Source: Candidatus Gastranaerophilales bacterium (GTDB taxonomy: Bacteria; Cyanobacteriota; Vampirovibrionia; Gastranaerophilales; Gastranaerophilaceae). Taken from it: a stretch of 64,000 nucleotides of DNA. The position numbers and the translations under genes were made by a program. Numbering within the stretch: the first letter of the stretch is position 1; every line of letters begins with the position of its first letter. The notes below the pieces were generated by a model. That model saw only the letters and a list, made by a program, of their open reading frames with translations, was not told the DNA's origin and did no database searches. Shown piece by piece: positions 25,511-33,817 of this stretch. The DNA lies in NCBI GenBank assembly GCA_905234865.1, contig CAJOJE010000006.1, positions 31,964-95,963 of the forward strand, given 5' to 3'.

Positions 25511-27238
25511 ATGACAGATATAAAAACATTATTTGTAGACGGCAAGGAAGTTGAATTTACCGACGAGCCCAATTTACTTGAAGTAATTAAAAAAGCGGGA
25601 ATAACCATTCCTACGTTTTGTTACCGCCCCGACCTTACAACGTTCGGCGCTTGCAGAATGTGCGTTGTAGAAATCGACGGCAGAGGCATTCAATCATCTT
25701 GTACAATGCCTCCCGAAGCAGGATTAAAAATCCATACAAATACTCAAAGAGTAAGAAGAATAAGAAAAACCGTTCTTGAACTTCTTCTTGCAAACCACGA
25801 CAGAAATTGTTTAACCTGCGACAAATCAGGCAATTGCGAACTTCAAAAATATTCCGAAGAATACGGAATTACGAAAATTCGCTATAAAAATAAGGAAGAA
25901 TTACTCCCCGTTGATGAATCAAGCCCCTCAATCGTCAGAGATTCCAATAAATGTATTTTATGCGGTGCTTGCGTTAGGGCATGCGCCGAGTATCAACATT
26001 CCGTTTTAGGTTTTGCAAACAGAGGCTCAAAAACTCTCGTACAACCTATGAAAGGAAAACCCTTAGCTGACGTTGAATGCGTAAATTGCGGTCAATGCGC
26101 TGCAGTTTGCCCCACAGGCGCTCTTACGATTAAATCCGACATTGAAAGAGTTTATGATGTTGTATTAAACCCTGAATATAAAACGGTTCTCCAAATTGCG
26201 CCGTCGGTCAGAGTTGCTTTGGGTGAAGTTTTCGGACTTGATGCGGGCGAAAATTCAATCAAGAAAATTTATGCAGCTGCAAGAAAAATCGGTTTTGACT
26301 TAGTTTTTGATACAAATTTCTCCGCTGATTTAACGATTATGGAAGAAGCGAATGAATTTGTCGAAAGATTAACTAAAGGCGAAAACTTACCGATATTCAC
26401 TTCTTGCTGCCCTGCTTGGGTTAAATATTTGGAAATGACGCACCCTGATATGTTAAACCACTTATCAAGCGCTAAATCTCCTCAAGGCATGTTATCGCCT
26501 GTTATTAAAGAATTTGCGCCGAAATATTATGAAGGTTTCACGAAAGAAAACATTAAAGTTATTTCAATAATGCCTTGTACTGCTAAAAAATATGAAATCA
26601 CAAGAGAACAATTAAAAGGCGAAACCGATTTTGTTTTAACGACATCGGAATTTGCAAAAATGATTAAATCTTCAGGTATTGATTTCTCCGTTTTAAAAGA
26701 AGAAGAAGCAAATTCACCTTTTGGCGGATATACAGGCGGCGGAACAATCTTCGGAGCATCGGGCGGTGTTGCGGAAGCTGCTGTCAGAACGGCATATAAT
26801 ATGGTAACGGGCGAAGATTTAAAAGATGTCAACATTACTCCTTTAAGAGGCGTTGACGCTTCTTCACGTTCAAAAGAAGCCGTTATTGATATTAAAGGCA
26901 CAAAAGTTAAAATCAGAGTAGTTTCAACTTTAATTGAAGCTGAAAAAGCGGTGAGAGAAGTAAAAGAAGGTAAAGCCGATTTTCAAATGCTCGAAGTTAT
27001 GGCATGCCCCGGCGGATGTATCAACGGCGGCGGTCAGCCCATAAGCTGCTATGATTCTAAAATTAAAGAAGAAAGGGCGCAAGGCTTATATAAAGAAGAT
27101 GAAGAACTTCCGATAAGACTTTGCCATAAAAACCCCGATATCATAAGAATTTATAAAGACCATTTGGAAAAACCGGGCTCACACTTGGCTCATAAACTTC
27201 TTCATACGACTTATTCAAGCAAGAAGAAAAGTTTATAA
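25511..27238 (+). CDS. hydA: [FeFe]-hydrogenase catalytic subunit HydA (group A, trimeric type)
   Basis: 575 residues. NuoG-like [2Fe-2S] (CYRPDLTTFGACRMC), His-ligated [4Fe-4S] (HDRNCLTCDKSGNC), 2[4Fe-4S] ferredoxin (CILCGACVRAC, CVNCGQCAAVCP) and the H-cluster: L1 TSCCPAW, L2 MPCTAKKYE, L3 EVMACPGGCINGGGQP. All H-cluster cysteines are present, so it should be active. The C-terminus lacks the extra [2Fe-2S] domain of the longest HydA forms. With HydB and HydC it forms the bifurcating enzyme that couples H2 to NAD+ and ferredoxin. HydG at 2.2 kb supplies maturation. Confidence 0.97.
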   Translation: MTDIKTLFVDGKEVEFTDEPNLLEVIKKAGITIPTFCYRPDLTTFGACRMCVVEIDGRGIQSSCTMPPEAGLKIHTNTQRVRRIRKTVLELLLANHDRNCLTCDKSGNCELQKYSEEYGITKIRYKNKEELLPVDESSPSIVRDSNKCILCGACVRACAEYQHSVLGFANRGSKTLVQPMKGKPLADVECVNCGQCAAVCPTGALTIKSDIERVYDVVLNPEYKTVLQIAPSVRVALGEVFGLDAGENSIKKIYAAARKIGFDLVFDTNFSADLTIMEEANEFVERLTKGENLPIFTSCCPAWVKYLEMTHPDMLNHLSSAKSPQGMLSPVIKEFAPKYYEGFTKENIKVISIMPCTAKKYEITREQLKGETDFVLTTSEFAKMIKSSGIDFSVLKEEEANSPFGGYTGGGTIFGASGGVAEAAVRTAYNMVTGEDLKDVNITPLRGVDASSRSKEAVIDIKGTKVKIRVVSTLIEAEKAVREVKEGKADFQMLEVMACPGGCINGGGQPISCYDSKIKEERAQGLYKEDEELPIRLCHKNPDIIRIYKDHLEKPGSHLAHKLLHTTYSSKKKSL

Positions 27239-27255
27239 TGCGGTTTTGAATTTTG

Positions 27256-27286
27256 AAAAGCGGAAGGTAGTTTATCTTCCGCTTTT
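27256..27286 (+). terminator. Terminator of hydCBA
   Basis: AAAAGCGGAAG (27256-27266) pairs with CTTCCGCTTTT (27276-27286), followed by AATTTT. Can also act on the minus strand. Confidence 0.85.
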
Positions 27287-27317
27287 AATTTTATAAAATT
27301 TAAACATTTTTTAAAAA

Positions 27318-27582
27318 TAAAAACCACGCTGCTATCTATCGAAAATACAAGACAAAATTCTTTCTTATCATATCTCCCCTTTCTTATTTCATACCCGTTA
27401 ACATCGCTCTAGTGCTGCTATGTTTCCATCCTGACACGGTTCAAGCGCATAATCGCCATAAAATAAAAAATAATCAACAATATTCAAAGTTCAAATTCTA
27501 CCCCGCACTTCCTCATAATAGCCTCTACACCCTGCATTGGCTTCAGGTCAAGAACTCGCAAAGCCCCGTGGAAGCGTGGTTA
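27318..27582 (-). ncRNA. ffs: Signal recognition particle RNA, long form
   Basis: The minus strand holds the SRP helix-8 core at 27442-27411: GTGTCAGG, a three-bp stem ATG/CAT closed by a GAAA tetraloop, then AGCAGCAC, the two sides of the conserved symmetric loop that binds Ffh. The 5' end AACCACGC (27581-27574) pairs with GCGTGGTT (27329-27322), closing a molecule of about 265 nt, and a T-rich tract follows (TTTTTATTTTT). The length matches the long bacterial form that carries an Alu-like domain rather than the roughly 100-nt 4.5S type. Identification rests on the core motif and closing helix; the Alu half was not modelled. Confidence 0.85.
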
Positions 27583-27587
27583 AAAAT

Positions 27588-27617
27588 ATTTTACCATAAA
27601 ATTCGATTTATTTACAA
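27588..27617 (-). promoter_or_regulatory. Promoter of the SRP RNA gene
   Basis: On minus: TTGTAA (27617-27612), 18 bp, extended -10 TGGTAAAAT (27596-27588). Predicted first base is near 27581-27582, exactly where the closing helix begins. Confidence 0.65.
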
Positions 27618-27631
27618 CGAAAATAAGGTTT

Positions 27632-28441
27632 TTATATTCCATATCCCGTTTCTTGTTGGATTTCGTTTAAATATTCAATGCTTTCAAATAATTCTTCCCT
27701 GTTAAAAATTTCAAACGTAATTTGAGGGTAAATTTGCATTTCTTTTAATGTTTCAATTACCCCTTTAACGTCCAATGACCCTCTTTTTAAAGATTGATGA
27801 GAATCTTCGTCTTTGTAATTATTGTGAAAGTGCATATGATGAAGCATAATGCCGTAATTTTTAATCCAATCCTGATACGGAACGTTTGAATGTAAATTAA
27901 GATGACCAATGTCGATTGTCGCTTTTAAATTCGGAGAATTAACGGCGGCAATAATGTTTCTTATCATATCGCAATTCGGTTCATGAACGTTTTCAACAGT
28001 TGCGACAATTCCGCTTTCTTCAAATTCTTGAATTAATTCGTTATAAAATTCAACGGAAGAATGAAAAAAATTATCTCTGTAAACCTGTTGTTTTAATAAA
28101 TTATTAAAACAGGTATGAAAAACAACCGTTTTAGCGCCGAGCCTTGAAGCGATTTCTAAACTTTGATAATATCTTTTAATTGAAACCTGTCTTATGCCTT
28201 CATCTTTTGAAACGGGTGAAAGAGTCGAAAAAAACCCATGGAGCGTTAAACCGTTTTTTAAATCTTTGATTGCATCTTCATACATATCAAGCGTTTCATA
28301 AAAATGTTCGTCCAATTCTTTAAGTTTTCCAAACCTTGAAATTTCTAAACCTAAATCAAGCTCATTTGCAAGTTCTACCGCTTTATAAATGTTATGGTAT
28401 TCAACAGTCGAAGATATAAATTTTTCGATTTTATTTTTCAT
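27632..28441 (-). CDS. Sugar phosphate isomerase/epimerase-like TIM barrel
   Basis: 269 residues from ATG 28441 (MKNKIEKFISSTV). TIM-barrel AP-endonuclease-2-like layout with metal ligands visible: HTCFNN, VATVENVHEPN (Glu), TIDIGHLNLH (Asp, His), HMHFHNN (His), and Glu in TFEIFNRE. This is the xylose-isomerase-like superfamily; substrate unknown. The frame continues to 28585, but those residues lie over the divergent gene. TATAAT lies 9 nt before the ATG and there is no Shine-Dalgarno. The SRP RNA promoter lies just beyond its stop. Confidence 0.8.
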   Translation of the reverse strand: MKNKIEKFISSTVEYHNIYKAVELANELDLGLEISRFGKLKELDEHFYETLDMYEDAIKDLKNGLTLHGFFSTLSPVSKDEGIRQVSIKRYYQSLEIASRLGAKTVVFHTCFNNLLKQQVYRDNFFHSSVEFYNELIQEFEESGIVATVENVHEPNCDMIRNIIAAVNSPNLKATIDIGHLNLHSNVPYQDWIKNYGIMLHHMHFHNNYKDEDSHQSLKRGSLDVKGVIETLKEMQIYPQITFEIFNREELFESIEYLNEIQQETGYGI

Positions 28442-28464
28442 CACGATTTTATTATAATTGAAAT
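28442..28464. promoter_or_regulatory. 23-bp divergent promoter
   Basis: Palindrome ATTATAAT (28451-28458) gives TATAAT on both strands, 9 nt from the isomerase ATG and 6 nt from the zinc-finger ATG. No Shine-Dalgarno on either side. Confidence 0.55.
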
Positions 28465-28632
28465 ATGTATATTTTTGAATTGATTTACAGTTTAATACAA
28501 AAAAAACGAGAAAAAAAACCCGTTTCAAAATTTGATGATGAAGAAGAAACATGCAATCATATTTTTGTTCCCGTTGATTCGACAAAGAAAGTTCTTGCCT
28601 GTACGAAATGCGGAGTTATAAAGAAGATATAA
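28465..28632 (+). CDS. Small zinc-finger protein, 55 residues
   Basis: A short frame starting MYIFELIYSLIQKKRE and ending TKCGVIKKI. The second half reads ETCNHIFVPVDSTKKVLACT followed by KCG, a Cys-x-His ... Cys-x2-Cys arrangement expected to bind one zinc. No known family recognised. Evidence that it is real: clean metal-ligand pattern, its own TATAAT 6 nt upstream, and a divergent neighbour using the same palindrome. Too short for most gene finders. Confidence 0.6.
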   Translation: MYIFELIYSLIQKKREKKPVSKFDDEEETCNHIFVPVDSTKKVLACTKCGVIKKI

Positions 28633-28648
28633 AAATTTCGGAACTTTC

Positions 28649-28677
28649 TTGACAATCAACTACTATGATTGTAGAGT
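28649..28677 (+). promoter_or_regulatory. Promoter of the glutamate synthase operon with an internal dyad
   Basis: TTGACA (28649-28654), 17 bp, TAGAGT (28672-28677). Between them sits an inverted repeat ACAATCA (28652-28658) / TGATTGT (28666-28672) with a 7-bp spacer, well placed for a repressor or other dimeric regulator. Confidence 0.55.
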
Positions 28678-28707
28678 TAGACTTGTAAGTATTAGAGGTA
28701 AGCGCTA

Positions 28708-29817
28708 ATGTGCCGTATTGGGGCAATTAAGTCAAATGAATATTTTCATCCGAGCAAAACTTTGGAATTAATGAGGTCGCAGCAAAAAGGACATGATAAT
28801 TCGGGATTTGCTTTTGTTATGCAGGATTTAGGGGGGATTTTTGAACCGTATAAAGATTTACCCTTGTTATCAATGGCATGTACGGATAAAGGAATGAGAA
28901 CAGCCGAGGATATTCTTCATTCAATAGGTTTTACAAGGTTATATCAATGGACGCCCGATATAAACAAAACAAAAGAAGGCTTGCAGATTTCTCCCATGCC
29001 TAATTATGTTTTTGAAGTTTTTAATTATCCGAAATTGTATAAATACGCTACAAAAGAGGAAAAAGAAGAACTTTTGGTCGATACGAGGCTGAAATTAAGA
29101 AAAGCTCTTGAAGAAGAAGATGAAGGATATATTTATTCCTTTTGGCATGATGTTTTGATGTTAAAAGAAATAGGAAATCCGAAAGATATAGGAACTTATT
29201 TCGGGCTTCATACTCCGAATAAAGATTTTGTTTCAAAAATAATTACCGTTCAATGTCGCCAAAATACAAATTACGATATTGTGCGTTATGCGGCGCACCC
29301 GTTTTTCTTACAAGGGTATACCGTTTTAGCAAACGGCGAAAATACGTTTTATGAAAAAAACAAAAATTTTCAAAAAAATCTTCATAAAGGATATATAGGG
29401 TTTGAATCGGATTCACAATGTTTCTTATATACGCTTCATTACGTGAATAAAATTTTAAAATGGCCCTTAAAATATTATAAACACGTTATTACCCCTCTTG
29501 AATACGAAGAAATGATAACAAGAGAAGACAAAGAAGTTTTATTGAGAATTAAGGCTTCCCTTTCTCACCTTGAAATCAACGGCCCGAACACCATTATAGG
29601 AGTTACTCCCGACGGTACTTTGTTTGTAACTTGCGACAGCAAAAAACTAAGACCCGTTGTTGTCGGAAGGGACAATAAAACGGTCGTTATTACAAGTGAA
29701 GTTACGGGTATAAACGAAGTCCTACCCAAAAGAAACACAGAAACCGACATTTACCCGAATGAAAGGGAAATGGTAGTCGTTGACAATAATTTAGGAATAC
29801 AAAGATGGCAGCAGTAG
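28708..29817 (+). CDS. Glutamate synthase, glutamine amidotransferase subunit (split type)
   Basis: 369 residues beginning MCRIGAIKS; Cys2 becomes the N-terminal nucleophile of class-II glutamine amidotransferases after Met removal. QQKGHDNSGFAFVMQD matches the GltB N-terminal domain. Releases ammonia from glutamine for the synthase subunit. In archaea and some anaerobes the roughly 1500-residue GltB is split into amidotransferase, synthase and GXGXG proteins, as here. GAGGT lies upstream of the start. Overlaps the next gene by 13 nt. Confidence 0.85.
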   Translation: MCRIGAIKSNEYFHPSKTLELMRSQQKGHDNSGFAFVMQDLGGIFEPYKDLPLLSMACTDKGMRTAEDILHSIGFTRLYQWTPDINKTKEGLQISPMPNYVFEVFNYPKLYKYATKEEKEELLVDTRLKLRKALEEEDEGYIYSFWHDVLMLKEIGNPKDIGTYFGLHTPNKDFVSKIITVQCRQNTNYDIVRYAAHPFFLQGYTVLANGENTFYEKNKNFQKNLHKGYIGFESDSQCFLYTLHYVNKILKWPLKYYKHVITPLEYEEMITREDKEVLLRIKASLSHLEINGPNTIIGVTPDGTLFVTCDSKKLRPVVVGRDNKTVVITSEVTGINEVLPKRNTETDIYPNEREMVVVDNNLGIQRWQQ

Positions 29818-31448
29818 ATACAACAAAAATTGATAAACAAGATTTAGTCTGGCAAATTGAACATAAGTCGGAAAATTGTGCATTGTGCGGAAAATGTGTT
29901 GCTGCATGTACGTTTGGAGCAATTAAAGCAGATGTTATAAGAAAACGTGAAATAATTTCGACAGATTTAACCCCGAACCCAAAATCCGTTGAAAAAGCAA
30001 TTCCCGTTATAAAACAAGTTGTCACGAAGTCAAAAAATTGCGTAGGGTGCGGAATGTGCGCAAAAGTTTGCGAAAACGGCGCAATTAAACCCGTTTATAA
30101 CGAAAGACACAGAATGAACGTTAAATACAGGGCAAATAACGCAGAATCTCCGAAAAGAGGCGGAAGAACAAATCTTCATACGGAAGGAAGAACTTTAGAC
30201 AAAATCAAAGTCGGCAGAATTTCTCAAATGACAGACCCCTCGCTTGATGCAATGCGCCATACTTTTGAACTTTTGGCGCCGTTCGGAAGAGTTATGCCCC
30301 CTGAAAATCTTCCTTTAGAAGTTGATTCAACGGGTAATTTACAGCTTAATAAAAAAATTCCCACAACTCGTTGGATATATCCGATTATAATAGGCGATAT
30401 GTCAATTGGCGCACTATCTCCGAGGCTTTGGGAAGCAGTTTCGATTGCGGTTGCTTATTTAAACGAAGTTTATCATATTCCGATAAGAATGTGTTCGGGC
30501 GAAGGCGGAGTTCCCGAAAAATTAATCCGCTCAAAATATATCAAATATTTAATCATACAAATTGCTTCAGGGCACTTCGGCTGGAACAGAATTATAAATT
30601 CAATGCCATATATGGTGGATGATCCTGCGGGGATTATGATTAAAATAGGGCAAGGCGCAAAACCCGGGGATGGCGGACTTTTGTTATCCAAAAAAGTTGC
30701 GCCTCATATTCAAGAAATAAGAGGCGTGCCGAAATCCGACCTTTTATCTCCTCCAAATCATCAAGGGCTTTATTCGATTGAAGAAAGCGTTCAAAAAATG
30801 TTTTTATCAATGAATGCGGCATTTAAATTCAGAGTTCCCGTTTCAATTAAAGTCGCTGCTTCTACAACGAGCGTTTCCGTTTATAATAATTTATTGCGTG
30901 ACCCTTATGATATCGTGGGCGGATTTTTCTTAGACGGTATAGCAGGCGGTACGGGCGCAGCGCATGAAATATCTTTAGATCATACGGGTCATCCGATTGT
31001 ATCAAGGCTTAGAGATTGTTATTTGGCAGCCGTTCATCAAGGAAAACAGGGTCAAATTCCTCTTTGGGCTGCAGGAGGTTTAGGCATGAAAGGTACTCTT
31101 GCCGCAGATGCCTTCAAAATGATTTGTCTTGGCGCAAACGGCGTATTTACGGGTCGTTTGATTTTACAAATTGCAGGATGTCTGGGCGATGATTACGGAA
31201 GATGTAATGCTTGTAATACAGGGCTTTGTCCTGCAGGGCTTACTACTCAAAACCCGATTTTAATGAAAAGGCTTGATATAGATAAAGCGGCGCAAAATAT
31301 CGTTAATTATTTCCTTGCAACCGATATTGAGCTTAAAAAATTAATGGCGCCTATCGGTAACTCAAGTTTACCCGTCGGACGTTCAGACGCTCTTGTTACG
31401 GTTGATAAGAATGTTGCCGAAAGACTCGGCATTCAGCATGTTTGTTAA
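29805..31448 (+). CDS. gltB: Glutamate synthase, FMN-binding synthase subunit with ferredoxin head
   Basis: 547 residues. Two N-terminal [4Fe-4S] clusters (CALCGKCVAAC, about 24; CVGCGMCAKVC, about 78), then the central FMN barrel: CSGEGGVPEKLIRSKYI, IASGHFGWN, IKIGQGAKPGDGGLL and GGTGAAHEISLDHTG. The 3Fe-4S-type cysteines follow in CNACNTGLCPAG (about 466). It makes glutamate from 2-oxoglutarate and ammonia. The ferredoxin head is typical of archaeal-type GltB and suggests ferredoxin-linked electron supply. AGGA 8 nt before the ATG, which lies inside the preceding gene. Confidence 0.92.
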   Translation: MAAVDTTKIDKQDLVWQIEHKSENCALCGKCVAACTFGAIKADVIRKREIISTDLTPNPKSVEKAIPVIKQVVTKSKNCVGCGMCAKVCENGAIKPVYNERHRMNVKYRANNAESPKRGGRTNLHTEGRTLDKIKVGRISQMTDPSLDAMRHTFELLAPFGRVMPPENLPLEVDSTGNLQLNKKIPTTRWIYPIIIGDMSIGALSPRLWEAVSIAVAYLNEVYHIPIRMCSGEGGVPEKLIRSKYIKYLIIQIASGHFGWNRIINSMPYMVDDPAGIMIKIGQGAKPGDGGLLLSKKVAPHIQEIRGVPKSDLLSPPNHQGLYSIEESVQKMFLSMNAAFKFRVPVSIKVAASTTSVSVYNNLLRDPYDIVGGFFLDGIAGGTGAAHEISLDHTGHPIVSRLRDCYLAAVHQGKQGQIPLWAAGGLGMKGTLAADAFKMICLGANGVFTGRLILQIAGCLGDDYGRCNACNTGLCPAGLTTQNPILMKRLDIDKAAQNIVNYFLATDIELKKLMAPIGNSSLPVGRSDALVTVDKNVAERLGIQHVC

Positions 31449-31463
31449 TATTGAAGGTTAAAA

Positions 31464-33773
31464 ATGAATACTACTATAATTGACAGTTTACAAGACAATA
31501 AAAGACTATCCACAAAAGAACTCCTTGATTTGATTTATGCAAAAATCGAAATGGGATTTAACGAGTTTAAAATTTTAGCATCGGGTCAGCATGATATAGG
31601 CGGTCCTCTTTGGGCAAAAGACGGCAGACCTCTTGTTTTCCACATAACAAACCCCGGTCAAAGAGTGGGTTCTATGGGAATGAAGGGAACAAAAATTATA
31701 GTAAAAGGTTCTGCCCCTGCTGATGTAGGTTGGCTTAATTCGGGAGCGGAAATTGTTGTTCTGGGTGATGCGGGTGATACTGCGGCGCATTGTCAGGCTT
31801 CGGGGAAAATTTATATAGGCGGCAGAGTAGGAACTCGTTCGGGCGCTTTAATGAAACATGACCCCAAATTTGAAGAACCCGAATTTTGGGTTTTAAAAAA
31901 TACGGGCTCATTTTCTTTTGAATTTATGGGCGGCGGAAAAGCCGTTGTTTGTGGCTGGGGCTGCGAGGATACGGAGTCTGTTCTCTCAAATCGCTCCTGC
32001 TGCGGTATGGTGGGCGGTGTCGTATATGTCAGAGGTAATTTTAAAGGCTTAACCAATGATGTCGATGTTTATGAGCTTGACGGTTCGGATATTGAATTTT
32101 TAAAGACGGGCTTAGTAAAATTTTTAGCTGAAATTGATAAAAGTGAAATTTATGAAGAACTTACCGATTTTTCAAAATGGAAAAAGATTTTAGCAAAACC
32201 ATACGATAAAAAAGTAAAACAAGTTCCATATTCAATTAAGGAATTTAGAGAGCAAAAATGGGTAAAAGACGGTATATTTTCAGAATTTTTCGGAAAATAT
32301 ACGGATACGATAAATGTTGTCAATACGGGCGAAAATCGCCTCAGAACGCCTTCTTGGGAGAACAATTTAAAAACTCCGCCTTGCGAATTTGATTGTCCCG
32401 TTTCAATTCCGACACAAAAAAGAATTGAACTTTTAAGACAAGGCAAAATCTCGGAAGCGCTCAATCTTGTATATAACTATTCGCCTTTTCCCGCAAGCGT
32501 TTGCGGACAGGTTTGCCCTAATCTTTGTATGAATAATTGTTCAAGAAAACAAGTTGACGAACATATTAAAATTGCGCCTTTAGGAATAAAATCGTTTGAA
32601 AACGTTGATATCAAAGTTTTTGAACCGACAAAAACCCAAAAAATTGCAATTATTGGCGCAGGAGTTGCGGGATTGTCCGCAGGCTGGCAATTATCAAAGC
32701 TCGGGTATTCCGTTGATATTTTTGAAAAAGATGTTGAAATTGGCGGTAAATTACGACAAGTTATTCCCGATGACAGATTAAATCAAGACATTTTAAAAGC
32801 GGAAATTGAAATAATTAAAAATTCCTCCATTAATTTCCACCTGAATTTTGAAATGAATTCGGATGAATTTAACAGAATTTCAAGTGAATTTGATGCGGTA
32901 ATTGTTGCAATCGGTGCGCATAACCCTGCCGTTATTCCGCTTGAAGGAAAAGAAAGGTTAATTAAGGGCTTAGATTTTCTAAAATTAATTAATCAAGGTC
33001 ACAAATTCGGCATAGGTAAAGACGTTGTTGTAATCGGCGCAGGGAATGCGGCAATGGATGTTATCATCGGCGCATATAAAATGGGCGCAAAAAATGTCAC
33101 CGCAATTGATATTCAAAAACCGTTAGCGTTTGATAAAGAGCTTGAACATGCAAAATCTTTGGGCGCAAAGATTTTATACCCTTGCTTTAGCGAAAAAATA
33201 ACCGAAGAAGGGGTTTATCTAAAAGACGGAACGCTTTTAAAGGCAGATTCCGTTATAATATCAATAGGCGACAGACCCGTATTTGATTTTATTGACGAAA
33301 GTTATTTGAATGAAAGAAAATTCCCTTTAATTAATGAATTTAACCAATCGCAAAAAAATCAAAAAATCTTTTTTGCGGGCGATTGTACGGGTCAGGGATT
33401 ATTCTGCAACGCAATAGGAAAAGGCAGAGAAACGGCAATTAATATTGATAAATTCTTTAACGGACAGGAATTTATTAAATTTAAAACGAAAGAAAAAATA
33501 CAAACCGATGAAGTTAAATGTTCGTACTATCCGACCTTAAAAGGCTCTGACATATATTCGATGGATGTTTTGGATGAAAAAGAAAGATGCATGAGCTGTG
33601 CTGTTTGCAGGGATTGTAAAACATGCATGGTATCTTGTCCTAAAGGCGCCATTGAAAGGGTTGAAATGGGTGATGATTTTGCATATATTTCAGACCCTAA
33701 AAAATGTATCGGGTGCGGAATATGTTCAGGAGTTTGTCCATGCGGCGTTTGGACAATGACAAGTAATATATAA
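31464..33773 (+). CDS. Fusion: GXGXG glutamate synthase domain + GltD-like oxidoreductase + ferredoxin
   Basis: 769 residues, three units. (1) About 1-215: the GXGXG beta-helix of glutamate synthase (repeats such as GSMGMKGTKIIVKG, GEIVVLGDAGDTAAH-like and GGVVYVRGNFKG). (2) About 305-680: GltD/NfnB-like reductase with Cys-rich N-terminus (CPVSIPTQ, CGQVCPNLCMNNC), FAD motif IIGAGVAGLSAGWQ (about 395) and NAD(P) motif VVIGAGNAAMD (about 521). (3) About 707-769: 2[4Fe-4S] ferredoxin (CMSCAVCRDCKTCMVSCP, CIGCGICSGVCPCG). The fusion puts the third GltB piece and the electron-input module on one chain. 15 nt after the previous gene. Confidence 0.9.
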   Translation: MNTTIIDSLQDNKRLSTKELLDLIYAKIEMGFNEFKILASGQHDIGGPLWAKDGRPLVFHITNPGQRVGSMGMKGTKIIVKGSAPADVGWLNSGAEIVVLGDAGDTAAHCQASGKIYIGGRVGTRSGALMKHDPKFEEPEFWVLKNTGSFSFEFMGGGKAVVCGWGCEDTESVLSNRSCCGMVGGVVYVRGNFKGLTNDVDVYELDGSDIEFLKTGLVKFLAEIDKSEIYEELTDFSKWKKILAKPYDKKVKQVPYSIKEFREQKWVKDGIFSEFFGKYTDTINVVNTGENRLRTPSWENNLKTPPCEFDCPVSIPTQKRIELLRQGKISEALNLVYNYSPFPASVCGQVCPNLCMNNCSRKQVDEHIKIAPLGIKSFENVDIKVFEPTKTQKIAIIGAGVAGLSAGWQLSKLGYSVDIFEKDVEIGGKLRQVIPDDRLNQDILKAEIEIIKNSSINFHLNFEMNSDEFNRISSEFDAVIVAIGAHNPAVIPLEGKERLIKGLDFLKLINQGHKFGIGKDVVVIGAGNAAMDVIIGAYKMGAKNVTAIDIQKPLAFDKELEHAKSLGAKILYPCFSEKITEEGVYLKDGTLLKADSVIISIGDRPVFDFIDESYLNERKFPLINEFNQSQKNQKIFFAGDCTGQGLFCNAIGKGRETAINIDKFFNGQEFIKFKTKEKIQTDEVKCSYYPTLKGSDIYSMDVLDEKERCMSCAVCRDCKTCMVSCPKGAIERVEMGDDFAYISDPKKCIGCGICSGVCPCGVWTMTSNI

Positions 33774-33786
33774 AATTAAAACTATA

Positions 33787-33812
33787 ATGCCCGTTATTAT
33801 TTAACGGGCATT
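33787..33812. terminator. Bidirectional terminator
   Basis: AATGCCCGTT (33787-33796) pairs with AACGGGCATT (33803-33812), between the convergent glutamate synthase and cdaA operons. Confidence 0.8.
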
Positions 33813-33817
33813 TAAAA

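Noticed and set aside
27412..27705. 97-codon open frame on plus
   Set aside because: It lies opposite the SRP RNA gene and the end of the isomerase gene, with no ribosome site and no sensible protein features.
27632..28585. Longer version of the isomerase gene starting at 28585
   Set aside because: The extra 48 residues have no barrel character and would run through the divergent promoter and the zinc-finger gene; ATG 28441 gives the normal N-terminus.
31505..31516. Near-DnaA-box CTATCCACA in the glutamate synthase gene
   Set aside because: A single imperfect copy inside coding sequence, not clustered; also seen singly elsewhere by chance.
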